Of a stretch of DNA of 64,000 nucleotides, positions 49,526-61,500 are shown piece by piece. The stretch is from positions 170,283-234,282 of the forward strand of contig JAANDG010000196.1 of NCBI GenBank assembly GCA_036852015.1. Reading direction: 5' to 3'. Every line of letters starts with the position of its first letter. Within the stretch, counting starts at the first letter, position 1. Source of the DNA: Pelodera strongyloides. Lineage: Eukaryota; Nematoda; Chromadorea; Rhabditida; Rhabditidae. The notes beneath the pieces were generated by a model. That model worked only from the letters and a program-made list of their open reading frames with translations. It was not told the DNA's origin and made no database searches. The position numbers and the translations under genes were made by a program.

Positions 49526-50218
49526 GAAGGTGCTCTGTTCGCGATTGTTAGTTTGTTCATTTTTAACAAGTGTGGAAAACTTCACTTGTTTCGTTTCACA
49601 AGTTCCGTTGCTTTTTCACAAGTTCCGTTGCAAGTAAGGCTGAATTATTGTAAACAAGTAATTGGGAACGCATAAAAATTCGCTTTGTAAATGTACGTCG
49701 ATTCAGATCTAGGGCCACCTTATCCTTTTTATTATACGGATCAAAGACATTTGAGTATGACTCTAGAATTGAACGTACATAAAGAGAATATGCAAGAATC
49801 AAAACGTTCTATGATGTCGATGTTGATCACGTTCTATAATGTCGATGTTGATTTTCGACTAATGTATACTCAGTAATTTTGTGGGGCGTATGGCCTAGTG
49901 GGTAGTGCACCCGACTCTCAATCCAGAGGTCGGCGGTTCGATCCCTGCTAGGTGCAAGGTGGTTTTTTCGCTTCCTGAGGCCGGTTCCACCAACATTTCA
50001 GAGCGCACGGAACTTCCGTGCGCAAGTAAGTCCGCGTTACTTGCGTTTTCACCAATATTTCAGAGCGCACGTGAGTTACGTGCGCACGGAAAGTTCCGTT
50101 GCAAGTAAGGCTTATGCATGGGAAGAGAAACTTGCAGTCGAGAGTCGAAGTTTCTCCTCAGAGGCCATAATTTGTACTAATTTTTGTCAGTAGCTTATTT
50201 TTAGTTTATAATGGGTTA
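49526..50218. other. tRNA-like repeat and flanking non-coding sequence
   Basis: At about 49882-49956 (+ strand) lie A-box TGGCCTAGTGG and B-box GGTTCGATCCC with tRNA spacing, but an imperfect anticodon stem. This is probably a SINE head. Repeats of CAAGTTCCGTTGC (49607, 49620) and CAGAGCGCACG (50003, 50062) surround it. Confidence 0.5.
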
Positions 50219-50575
50219 TCTTATTAAATAAAGGAGAAGAGTTTGTCACGGGTTTGTTTTTATGTGTACAACGAAATCCCTTCATAAAGAAAACATCCTA
50301 TTCACAATCGGAAGAGACCAAAATCTTCGCCGCTGGCGGGATTCGAACACAATCTCTTTATTCACAGTCCAGCGCTCTACCTGCTAAGCTATGCTATATG
50401 GGTTTCGGATGCTCTACATAGAGCACCTTCAAAGGCAAATTTGCATGGTACCTAGTAGAATGGAGATCCAGAGTCATGTTATACGTTCCCCAATCACATT
50501 TAAATAGGTTAACAATCGACCGAAGGCCGATTCCTCCAGTCGGAGAAGAGCCCGTAGGGCTCTTCGAAAGGCTGG
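50219..50575 (+). mobile_element. Helitron-like element carrying a tRNA-like segment, copy 2
   Basis: It begins A|TCTTATTAAATAAAGGAG and ends with a perfect nine-base hairpin GAAGAGCCC-GTA-GGGCTCTTC, then GAAAGGCTGG|T. The tRNA-like insert (minus strand, about 50328-50398) has A-box TAGCTTAGCAGG and TTCGAATCCCG. Complete and non-autonomous. Confidence 0.8.
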
Positions 50576-51768
50576 TACGAAATATATCAATATCTGATTA
50601 TGAATAATAACTTAGTTTTTGGTCATGGTTGACAAATACTAGCATTGATTTTGTAATAATTTTAGTAAGCAATTGGTCTTGAAACACTCGGCAAGATATT
50701 TTCTGCTAATATAGGCTGTAACTGACGTTTTGTGAATACATTAGTGCATTTTTTTTTTAAAGAAATCTCAGAATTTCTTTAGCGTATTTGGGGGCAGAAC
50801 AAAAACTAAATAAGAAAAAAATCACAACTTAAACACAGGAGAAGGTAGTTATTATCGATAGTTATTATCGAAAGCCCATAAAATCAAAGAGCCCTGTTCG
50901 AATAACCCGTTTTTACACATTTTGCTGTTAAACTCAAGCTATTTTCTTTCCTTAGGCTTTAGCATAGCAACATCAATGTTTTTACCCTTGGGTGACCCAA
51001 GTTATTTAATTTACGCTTACTCCGTATCCATGTCGAATGCAAAACTGAAAGTAGAAAAAATTGCACGTTGTATGTACTTTTGCATATATCTTCACGTATC
51101 CTGCAAGTCGTGTCAAGCCCGTGCTTACGCCGCTTCGTGAGGGATATGAGCATGTTAATTGGAAGTAAAAGCAGTAATTTATCTTTAATTTAAGTTTGAG
51201 CAGCTTACGTCCAACTCGATTCGCAAGTTCTTTGCAGCCCAGCCAAATAACCCCTCAACGTGTTCCACCGTGCCAATTGGTGCTAGTGGGACCTGATCTA
51301 AATCGTGTTGTAATATGATTATGCCTCTCAAAGTATGTGCAAACCTTGGGCAGGCATATTCTCCTAATTGCTGACCTAAAGCGTAATAAAGCAATATCAG
51401 TAAATTAGTTTTGCAGTTCCGAGTTTGGACCACCTTGTCAAATATGTCTCGATATATCTGTCCAATATATACTTTATGAAAAAATATCTATGTAAATCTT
51501 AACTCAAGACTACCAAACTCCTCCAATCCAAACCATACGCAGCGTTGAAAATGTCGTAATGTTAGGATCCTAAACCAAAAAAGGTCTTAGCGGAAAAGAG
51601 ACTAGCCAGTTTCGGGAGATACATAACAGTCTGTGGGAACGTGCTAGCCGGGGGCAATAAAGGCCTCGCGGAACGGCTAACTCATGCTAATTTCAATATC
51701 TGAGGCACGAAATCTCACGTCAATTATTAATTATGAGACGAGTTTTGAGTCACTCCATGTCCGAACGC
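50576..51768. other. no gene recognised
   Basis: No exon chain on either strand. The antisense ORF at 51185-51433 has no recognisable motif or splice context. Confidence 0.4.
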
Positions 51769-51776
51769 TATAAAAG
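51769..51776 (+). promoter_or_regulatory. TATA box of the mucin-like gene
   Basis: TATAAAAG in a GC-richer flank, 132 bases upstream of the ATG at 51908. It is the clearest core-promoter element in the window, and its position fits a short 5' UTR of about 100 bases. Confidence 0.6.
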
Positions 51777-51907
51777 CCGAATGGGTGGCTAATTGGCTAG
51801 GTCTGTAGTTGAAAATCACACAATTCGGGCTCAATTCAACTGAAATTTTACAACATTTAGCAATTACAGAACGACAAGCTACTGTACTATATTCATAATA
51901 TTGGAAA

Positions 51908-52712
51908 ATGATAAACCTAGGATTATTTTTCATTCTAATGGCTTTCTTTGTAACGAGCGTTAACGCTTGTTTATCTACCGTGCCAGGTGAAATACCAAGT
52001 AAGTTTTTTTTTTTTTTTTTTTTTATTTCTAGTAGTAAATTTTATTAATTATTTCGTCCATTTTAGCTCCTTAAGTATAAGAAAAGTTTCAGATAAGCAA
52101 TTATGAATGTGCATAATTGCTTGAAAAGGAATAAAATCAGTATTTTAGGAAATGCACAGTTTAATTTTTTATCCAAATGGTTAAATTTCTTTCATAAATG
52201 CAAAAATACGAAGAGTTTAGCAACAACCACTACCACGACCACGTCAGGAGCTTCGACATCCACGACGACTACTACAACGACAACAACTAGTACTACAACT
52301 ACGACTACTTCTTCGACGACTACCACAACAACCACATCAACCACGACATCTACGACAACCACAACAACCACGACCACCACGACAACTACGACAACTACGA
52401 CCACCACAACCACGACAACAACGACAACAACCACAGTTGTTACAGGTAAGTCCGTTATTATATTGATTTGAATCAATATCATCACTAGTGCTAACTATTA
52501 CAAACTGTACGTGATGTTTATTTGATCGTCTGCTACTTCTCCGGTTTCCTCGTAATGATTGAAACGTTTGAAATAAGAGTAACAATATTTCAGGTTGCAC
52601 TGCGTGCCTGGACTCCGTTGATACTGTTTATACCGGTTCAGTAACGTGCGAGACAATTTCAAGTAAGATTTCGTGCTATAAGTGCACATGCGTCGCCAGC
52701 AGTACAGTATAA
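51908..52712 (+). CDS. small secreted Thr-rich mucin-like protein
   Basis: Three exons, 51908-51998, 52221-52445 and 52594-52712, phases 1 and 1, giving 144 residues. A signal peptide (MINLGLFFILMAFFVTSVNA) is followed by a short linker. Then come about 70 residues that are nearly all threonine with a few serines, encoded by ACN codons, a classic O-glycosylation domain. The C-terminal 40 residues carry six cysteines (GCTACLDSV, then C, C, and KCTC). The likely role is a surface, cuticle or gut mucin; this is inference. No AATAAA directly follows the stop, so the transcript may run into the next ORF's signal at 53286. Confidence 0.75.
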
Positions 52713-52798
52713 TATCGGTTGTACGATTTTCTAAATAATTAGGGTGGGTGCACGGAAGTCAGTCTGTTGTTTAGTTTTCGGAATCGTTGGCTCTTCCG

Positions 52799-53278
52799 AT
52801 GTTGATAAAGAGAATGTTGAAATCTGATAATCACCTCCAGTGCTGGTTTACCGTTGATCCGTTGGTCGCATGTAAAACTATCAATTATCAATATTTGCAC
52901 AATTGTGGTATATTTTATCACGGCGTTCGCTCGTACTATGTTCACCTCGTTGTATTTTCCGAACCATCATTGTCTTTCAATAATAGATGTATAGTTCCAC
53001 TTGATCACAGTAATCAAATGTATTTAGTGGAAGACCCAGCGCGAACTTGTACACAAATATTACCGGCCGATTTTGCCGTCAATGATGGTTTCACACCGGA
53101 AGGTTGCAAGATCATTGAATCGAACTGTGACTCGGGATTCATTTATACAAAAACCGTGGATGGTGTCGCAATGTTCTACACTGTTGAAGAGTTTGAAATG
53201 GTACAGTTTTGCAGATATTTTAATGCGGTATATCATAACATGACATTGGAAAACTGCAAATACATGAATAACAAATGA
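52799..53278 (+). CDS. cysteine-rich ORF, possible alternative 3' exon
   Basis: An open frame of about 160 codons with six cysteines spread over the last 130 residues, ending before AATAAA (53286-53291). Family not recognised. It is open back to an acceptor-like TTGTTTAG at about 52772, so it may be an internal or terminal exon. Donor TCA|GTAACG inside the last mucin exon would join it in phase 0 through the acceptor CACCTCCAG (about 52840). If independent, the start is probably the ATG at 52799, without a signal peptide, which is odd for such a cysteine pattern. An antisense ORF here is a shadow. Confidence 0.5.
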   Translation: MLIKRMLKSDNHLQCWFTVDPLVACKTINYQYLHNCGIFYHGVRSYYVHLVVFSEPSLSFNNRCIVPLDHSNQMYLVEDPARTCTQILPADFAVNDGFTPEGCKIIESNCDSGFIYTKTVDGVAMFYTVEEFEMVQFCRYFNAVYHNMTLENCKYMNNK

Positions 53279-53390
53279 AACTATAAATAAAAAAGAAAAT
53301 AATACCGAAGAATATGTCACAATTCGCATGCAATCCATGGGACTGCAGATGTCTAAGATACTTTTCACAAGCCGCTTGTCCTACCATAAC

Positions 53391-53760
53391 TATGATAGTC
53401 AGATTAGATGTTAGATAAGTGGTGTCAGGTGAGAATAGTCGGGATAGATGGGTGGTATCAGGTCAGAATAGTCAGGTTAGATGGGTGGTCTTAGGTTAGA
53501 ATACACGGGTTAGATGGGTGGTGTCAGGTTAGAATAGTCATGTTAGATGGGTGGTGTCAGGTTAGAATAGTCAGGTTTAGATGGGTGGTGTCAGGTTAGA
53601 ATAGTCAGGTTAGATGGGTGGTGTCAGGTTAGAATAGTCAGGTCTAGATGGGTGGTGTCAGGTTAGAATAGTCAGGTTAGATGGGTGGTGTCAGGTTAGA
53701 ATAGTCAGGTTTAGATGGGTGGTGTCAGGTTAGAATAGTCAGGTTAGATGGGTGTGGTTA
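53391..53760 (+). repeat. 33-bp minisatellite
   Basis: About ten head-to-tail copies of a 33-34 base unit containing GATGGGTGGTGTCAGGTTAG and AATAGTCAG. Later copies alternate GTCAGGTTAG and GTCAGGTTTAG/GTCTAG, implying that a two-unit block has been amplified. Non-coding. Confidence 0.9.
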
Positions 53761-54355
53761 GGTGGTGTTGAGTGATCTAGCACATAACGCTTAGTAGATG
53801 ATTCAAGTCGGTTGTTTCTAAAACGTTTTTTAAATATACACAAAACTCACTTTTCGAAGGATGTTGGGGAAAAGTTCAAATCTTACAGCATTTTACCTAC
53901 TTTGGTAAATTTTCATATAATTTGGTGACGGAATCTTCGAACGGGCACAAAAATTTGCATAGGATACATAGGAACTTCGTATCATATGCAAATTTCCCAA
54001 CGTAGGTACAATACGGCTTTAACTTATCTTACAATTAATCATATTTCAGTACACGATTGTATGTAGTATGGATCAATGGACCGTACTCACCCCGGATATG
54101 ACCACATATTCACTCGACATGATGGCATGCTACCTGCCTTAGATACAGATCTTTCCTGATTACTAATTAATAATTAAAGTGGGATGGCCCGTGGTCTGTG
54201 AAGCTTATGCACGGCAACTGAAATTCCATACATTACATGAAAATGTTTCTAGGCATCTGCGCCTTTCCAACACACAATGACACTCAATTTGCAAGTAATG
54301 CGATAATAAATAATAAGTAAACAACATGCATTTCACCCAACACGCGCCATACCGC
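53761..54355. other. non-coding with repeat fragments
   Basis: A fragment near 53950-54020 (TTTGCATAGGATACATAGGA) matches the arm of the fold-back at 13005. Around 54178-54355 there is a copy of the GGATGGCCCGTGG...CACGCGCCATACCGCTTTAA repeat. Confidence 0.5.
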
Positions 54356-54797
54356 TTTAAAGGATCGCAGTCACTCCAAAATCATCATTTTGCTTCGAGT
54401 TTACTTGAATTTAGTAAAGAATAAAGAAAAATACTTTACCAAAACCGAATAATTTGAATTCCAACTCAGGGGGTGAACAAGTCGAAAAGTAGTTCTACTT
54501 AACTACCGCGGGATTATGAAACGTGTAGTGATATGCCTGCAGACTCTTGCAGTATATGTAAAGATATAATATGCAGATATTTGCCGAAATAATTTGCATA
54601 CTCCCGATCGGGAAGCAGCTGTATGAACGCGTTTCGTGATCCTGCGGTAGCTAAATAGAACTGCTTTTCTACTTGTTCACTCCCTGAGTTGGAATTCAAA
54701 TTATTCGGTTTTGGTAAAGTATTTGTCTCTATTCTTTACTAAATACAAGTAAACTCGAAGAAAAACGATGATTTTGTAGTGACTGCGATCCTTTAAC
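54356..54797. mobile_element. fold-back element, TTTAAAGGATCGCAGTCAC ends
   Basis: Left end TTTAAAGGATCGCAGTCACT, right end GTGACTGCGATCCTTTAA. Inner matches include CCAACTCAGGGGGTGAACAA with TTGTTCACTCCCTGAGTTGG. No coding capacity. Confidence 0.8.
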
Positions 54798-55344
54798 ACT
54801 TAAACTTGACAACAAGAGAAAGTGCGACAATTTATGACTGGTCTCGAGAATAAAACTTTGGATGTGTCATTTTTACAATTAGAACAAAAATCGGTAAGTG
54901 TATGATTGCTGATTAGTTATGCAGTATTACTCCATTTCATAGTAGTAATGTGCAATGATGATTATTGATTCGCAATAGTAACATTGAAAAAAGCCATGTT
55001 TTACGTAGAGCGCCAAAAGGTATCGCACAAATATTGGCAAGACTTTTTTGACAGTGTATACAATTAGTTTGCATGCTACTCTGTTGCTTGTTGGTCAATA
55101 AAGTATATTTCCTAACTTCAAGATTTTATATCACAAATTCAATAAACTGAATTGAAGGTAGTCATTGTTGACGAACATGACGTGGCTGGTTTGTATTTAC
55201 TAGTTCTCGGTTTAACAGTGACAGTTAGCGCTAATAGATGCTGCTTACTGCATCGCGGTTCAGTTCGTTGGCCTTACACTACAAAAGCAACCGTAACTCT
55301 AGAACGGGTGTCACATCCATGAAACTAGCATGGCTTATTGAATA
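54798..55344. other. no gene recognised
   Basis: AT-rich sequence with no supported exon or repeat boundary. Confidence 0.4.
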
Positions 55345-55480
55345 CCAGTCGGCTCACGCCGCCTTAGGCGACTCACATGGAAATATGAAATTGATTGGTT
55401 TAGCATGGGCATACTTATATATAAAGTTTCAAACGTATCATAAGAAATTCACATAATAGGAAACAATTACATATGCATAC
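55345..55480 (-). mobile_element. Helitron-like 3' end fragment
   Basis: On the minus strand: hairpin GTCGCC-TAA-GGCGGC, then GTGAGCCGACTGG|T. Second copy of the fragment at 32494-32635. Confidence 0.6.
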
Positions 55481-55504
55481 TTATAAAATGACAAATATGG
55501 TTTA

Positions 55505-55529
55505 CCAGCCGTTCGAAGAGCCCTACAGT
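55505..55529 (-). mobile_element. Helitron-like terminal hairpin at the satellite edge
   Basis: The minus strand reads CTGTAGGGCTCTTCGAACGG then CTGG|T, the same terminus as 50575. The second hairpin arm is absent; satellite sequence starts in its place. Confidence 0.65.
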
Positions 55530-58500
55530 TAAACGGGTGCGTCGCAGCATTCTTGCACCGAGCGTGACTAGGTGCGCCACATCGTTTCCGTATGTTGCGC
55601 ACCGAATTTTCAATTTAAGACGCGCGCCGCAGCGCATTCGTGCACTGTTGCTGTGGCGAACGTTCCAATTTAAAATTAGGTGCGCCATATCCATATCGTT
55701 GCGACCTCTATTTGAAATGTAAATGTGTGACATTCAGTGCAAGAATACGCGGCGCGCGCATTTAATTAAAACATAGATTTCCCCAACATACGGATGCCGT
55801 ATGGCGCAACAAAGTTGTAATTGAGACGCGTGCCGCAGCATTATTGCACTGAAAACCGTGACCCGCGTTCCAATACAAATTAGACGCGCCATACCGTAAC
55901 CGTATGATGCAAGTTCGTTTAAATTAAACTATGCGTTGCAGAACTCTTGTACTGAATACTGTAACACACGTTCTTATAACTAACAAGGCGCGCCAAATAG
56001 TGGCCGCATGTTGCGCACCGAATTTTCATTTAAACGGGTGCGTCGCAGCATTCATGCTCTGAGCTTGACGAGCAATTCAATTTAAAATTAGGTGCGCCAT
56101 ACCGTTGCGACCGCAATTTTAAATTGCGACATTTCAGTGCAAGAACACGAGGCGCGCGCTTTTAATTAAAACATAGATTTTCCCAATATACGGATGCCGT
56201 ATATGGCGCAACAAAGTTGTAATTGAGACGCGTGCCGTAGCATTATTGCACTGAATACCGTGACCCGCGTTTCCAATACAAAATTAGACGCGCCATACCG
56301 TAACCGTATGATGCAAGTTCGTTTAAATTAAACTATGCGTTGCAGAACTCTTGTACTGAATACTGTAACGCACGTTGTTATAATTAACAAGGTGCGCCAC
56401 ATAGTGGCCGTATGTTGCGCACCGAATTTTCATTTAAACGGGTGCGTCGCAGCATTCTTGCACTGAGCTTGACGAGCAATTCAATTTAAAATTAGGTGCG
56501 CCATACCGTTGCAACCGCAATTTTAAATTGTGACATTTCAGTGCAAGAATACGCGGCGCGCGCTTTTAATTAAAACATAGATTTTCCCAACATACGGATG
56601 CCGTATGGCGCAACAAAGTTGCAATTGAGACGCGTGACGCAGCATTATTGCACTGAATACCGTGACCCGCGTTCCAATACAAAATTAGACGCGCCATACC
56701 GTAACCGTATGATGCAAGTTCGTTTAAATTAAACTATGCGTTGCAGAACTCTTGTACTGAATACTGTAACACACGTTCTTATAACTAACAAGGTGCGCCA
56801 CATAGTGGCCGCATGTTGCGCACCGAATTTTCATTTAAACGGGTGCGTCGCAGCATTCTTGCACTGAGCGCGTGACGAGTAATTCACTTTAAAGTTGGTG
56901 CGCCATATCGTTGCGACCGCAATTTTAAATTGTGACATTTCAGTGCAAGAACACGCGGCGCGCGCTTTAATTAAAACATAGATTTTCCCAACATACGGAT
57001 GCCGTATGGCGCAACAAAGTTGTAATTGAGACGCGTGCCGTAGCATTATTGCACTGAATACCGTGACCCGCTTTCCAACACAAAATTAGACGCGCCATAC
57101 CGTAACCGTATGATGCAAGTTCGTTTAAATTAAACTATGCGTTGCAGAACTCTCGTACTGAATACTGTAACACACGTTGTTGTAATTAACAAGGTGCGCC
57201 ACATAGTGGCCGCATGTTGCGCACCGAATTTTCATTTAAACGGGTGCGTCGCAGCATTCTTGCACTGAGCGCGTGACGAGTAATTCAATTTAAAATTGGT
57301 GCGCCATATCGTTGCGACCGCAATTTTAAATTGTGACATTTCAGTGCAAGAACACGCGGCGCGCGCTTTTAATTAAAACATAGATTTTCCCAACATACGG
57401 ATACCGTATGGCGCAACAAAGTTGTAATTGAGACGCGTGCCGCAGCATTATTGCACTGAATACCGTGACCCGCGTTCCAATACAAAATTAGACGCGCCAT
57501 ACCGTAACCGTATGATGCAAGTTCGTTTAAATTAAACTATGCGTTGCAGAACTCTTGTACTGAATACTGTAACGCACGTTGTTGTAATTAACAAGGTGCG
57601 CCACATAGTGGCCGTATGTTGCGCACCGAATTTGCATTTAAACGGGTGCGTCGCAGCATTCTTGCACTGAGCTTGACGAGCAATTCAATTTAAAATTAGG
57701 TGCGCCATACCGTTGCGACCGCAATTTTAAATTGCGACATTTCAGTGCAAGAACACGCGGCGCGCGCTTTTAATTAAAACATAGATTTTCCCAATATACG
57801 GATGCCGTATGGCGCAACAAAGTTGTAATTGAGACGCGTGCCGCAGCATTATTGCACTGAATACCGTGACCCGCGTTCCAACACAAAATTAGACGCGCCA
57901 TACCGTAACCGTATGATGCAAGTTCGTTTAAATTAAACTATGCGTTGCAGAACTCTTGTACTGAATACTGTAACACACGTTCTTATAACTAACAAGGTGC
58001 GCCACATAGTGGCCGCATGTTGCGCACCGAATTTTCATTTAAACGGGTGCGTCGCAGCATTCTTGCACTGAGCTTGACGAGCAATTCAATTTAAAATTAG
58101 GTGCGCCATACCGTTGCGACCGCAATTTTAAATTGCGACATTTCAGTGCAAGAACACGCGGCGCGCGCTTTTAATTAAAACATAGATTTTCCCAATATAC
58201 GGATGCCGTATGGCGCGACAAAGTTGTAATTGAGACGCGTGCCGCAGCATTATTGCACTGAATACCGTGACCCGCGTTCCAATACAAAATTAGACGCGCC
58301 ATACCGTAACCGTATGATGCAAGTTCGTTTAAATTAAACTATGCGTTGCAGAACTCTTGTACTGAATACTGTAACGCACGTTGTTGTAATTAACAAGGTG
58401 CGCCACATCGTGGCCATATGTTGCGCACCGAATTTGCATTTAAACGGGTGCTCGCAGCATTCTTGCACTGAGCGCGTGACGAGTAATTCAATTTAAAATT

Positions 58501-61500
58501 GGTGCGCCATATCGTTGCGACCGCAATTTTAAATTGTGACATTTCAGTGCAAGAATACGCGGCGCGCGCTTTTAATTGAAAACATAGATTTTCCCAACAT
58601 ACGGATGCCGTATGGCGCGAAACAAAGTTGTAATTGAGACGCGTGCCGCAGCATTATTGCACTGAATACCGTGACCCGCGTTCCAATACAAAATTAGACG
58701 CGCCATACCGTAACCGTATGATGCAAGTTCGTTTAAATTAAACTATGCGTTGCAGAACTCTTGTACTGAATACTGTAACGCACGTTGTTGTAATTAACAA
58801 GGTGCGCCACATCGTGGCCATATGTTGCGCACCGAATTTGCATTTAAACGGGTGCGTCGCAGCATTCTTGCACTGAGCTTGACGAGCAATTCAATTTAAA
58901 ATTAGTGCGCCATACCGTTGCAACCGCAATTTTAAATTGCGAATTGCGACATTTCAGTGCAAGAACACGCGGCGCGCGCTTTTAATTAAAACATAGATTT
59001 TCCCAATATACGGATGCCGTATGGCGCAACAAAGTTGTAATTGAGACGATGCCGTAGCATTATTGCACTGAATACCGTGACCCGCGTTCCAATACAAATT
59101 AGACGCGCCATACCGTAACCGTATGATGCAAGTTCGTTTAAATTAAACTATGCGTTGCAGAACTCTCGTACTGAATACTGTAACACACGTTGTTGTAATT
59201 AACAAGGTGCGCCACATAGTGGCCGCATGTTGCGCACCGAATTTTCATTTAAACGGGTGTACTGAGCGCGTGACGAGTAATTCAATTTAAAGTTGGTGCG
59301 CCATATCGTTGCGACCGCAATTTTAAATTGTGACATTTCAGTGCAAGAATACGCGGCGCGCGCTTTTAATTGAAACATAGATTTTCCCAACATACGGATG
59401 CCGTATGGCGCGACAAAGTTGTAATTGAGACGCGTGCCGCAGCATTATTGCACTGAATACCGTGACCCGCGTTCCAATACAAAATTAGACGCGCCATACC
59501 GTAACCGTATGATGCAAGTTCGTTTAAATTAAACTATGCGTTGCAGAACTCTTGTACTGAATACTGTAACGCACGTTGTTGTAATTAACAAGGTGCGCCA
59601 CATCGTGGCCATATGTTGCGCACCGAATTTTCATTTAAACGGGTGCGTCGCAGCATTCTTGCACTGAGCTTGACGAGCAATTCAATTTAAAATTAGTGCG
59701 CCATACCGTTGCAACCGCAATTTTAAATTGCGAATTGCGACATTTCAGTGCAAGAACACGCGGCGCGCGCTTTTAATTAAAACATAGATTTTCCCAACAT
59801 ACGGATGCCGTATGGCGCAAACAAAGTTGTAATTGAGACGCGTGACGCAGCATTATTGCACTGAATACCGTGACCCGCGTTCCAATACAAAATTAGACGC
59901 GCCATACCGTAACCGTATGATGCAAGTTCGTTTAAATTAAACTATGCGTTGCAGAACTCTTGTACTGAATACTGTAACGCACGTTGTTGTAATTAACAAG
60001 GTGCGCCACATCGTGGCCATATGTTGCGCACCGAATTTGCATTTAAACGGGTGCGTCGCAGCATTCTTGCACTGAGCTTGACGAGCAATTCAATTTAAAA
60101 TTAGGTGCGCCATACCGTTGCAACCGCAATTTTAAATTGCGACATTTCAGTGCAAGAACACGCGGCGCGCGCTTTTAATTTAAAACATAGATTTTCCCAA
60201 CATACGGATGCCGTATGGCGCAAACAAAGTTGTAATTGAGACGCGTGACGCAGCATTATTGCACTGAATACCGTGACCCGCGTTCCAATACAAAATTAGA
60301 CGCGCCATACCGTAACCGTATGATGCAAGTTCGTTTAAATTAAACTATGCGTTGCAGAACTCTTGTACTGAATACTGTAACGCACGTTGTTGTAATTAAC
60401 AAGGTGCGCCACATCGTGACCATATGTTGCGCACCGAATTTGCATTTAAACGGGTGCGTCGCAGCATTCTTGCACTGAGCTTGACAAGCAATTCAATTTA
60501 AAATTAGGTGCGCCATACCGTTGCAACCGCAATTTTAAATTGCGACATTTCAGTGCAAGAACACGCGGCGCGCGCTTTTAATTAAAACATAGATTTTCCC
60601 AACATACGGATGCCGTATGGCGCAAACAAAGTTGTAATTGAGACGCGTGACGCAGCATTATTGCACTGAATACCGTGACCCGCGTTCCAATACAAAATTA
60701 GACGCGCCATACCGTAACCGTATGATGCAAGTTCGTTTAAATTAAACTATGCGTTGCAGAACTCTTGTACTGAATACTGTAACGCACGTTGTTGTAATTA
60801 ACAAGGTGCGCCACATCGTGGCCGCATGTTGCGCACCGAATTTTCATTTAAACGGGTGCGTCGCAGCATTCTTGCACTGAGCTTGACGAGCAATTCAATT
60901 TAAAATTAGGTGCGCCATACCGTTGCAACCGCAATTTTAAATTGCGACATTTCAGTGCAAGAACACGCGGCGCGCGCTTTTAATTAAAACATAGATTTTC
61001 CCAACATACGGATGCCGTATGGCGCAACAAAGTTGTAATTGAGACGCGTGACGCAGCATTATTGCACTGAATACCGTGACCCGCGTTCCAATACAAAATT
61101 AGACGCGCCATACCGTAACCGTATGATGCAAGTTCGTTTAAATTAAACTATGCGTTGCAGAACTCTTGTACTGAATACTGTAACGCACGTTGTTGTAATT
61201 AACAAGGTGCGCCACATCGTGGCCATATGTTGCGCACCGAATTTGCATTTAAACGGGTGCGTCGCAGCATTCTTGCACTGAGCTTGACGAGCAATTCAAT
61301 TTAAAATTAGGTGCGCCATACCGTTGCAACCGCAATTTTAAATTGCGACATTTCAGTGCAAGAACACGCGGCGCGCGCTTTTAATTAAAACATAGATTTT
61401 CCCAACATACGGATGCCGTATGGCGCAAACAAAGTTGTAATTGAGACGCGTGACGCAGCATTATTGCACTGAATACCGTGACCCGCGTTCCAATACAAAA

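Noticed and set aside
52192..52485. Antisense valine-rich ORF
   Set aside because: It is the complement of the ACN repeats coding threonine in the mucin-like gene.
53391..53760. Telomere-like repeat (GGTTAG motif)
   Set aside because: GGTTAG occurs inside a 33-bp unit, not as a hexamer tract; the true telomeric unit here is TTAGGC at 6520-6556.
56831..59393. Antisense ORFs of 64-71 codons repeated along the array
   Set aside because: They recur with the satellite period and are interrupted by indels in other units, so they are not genes.
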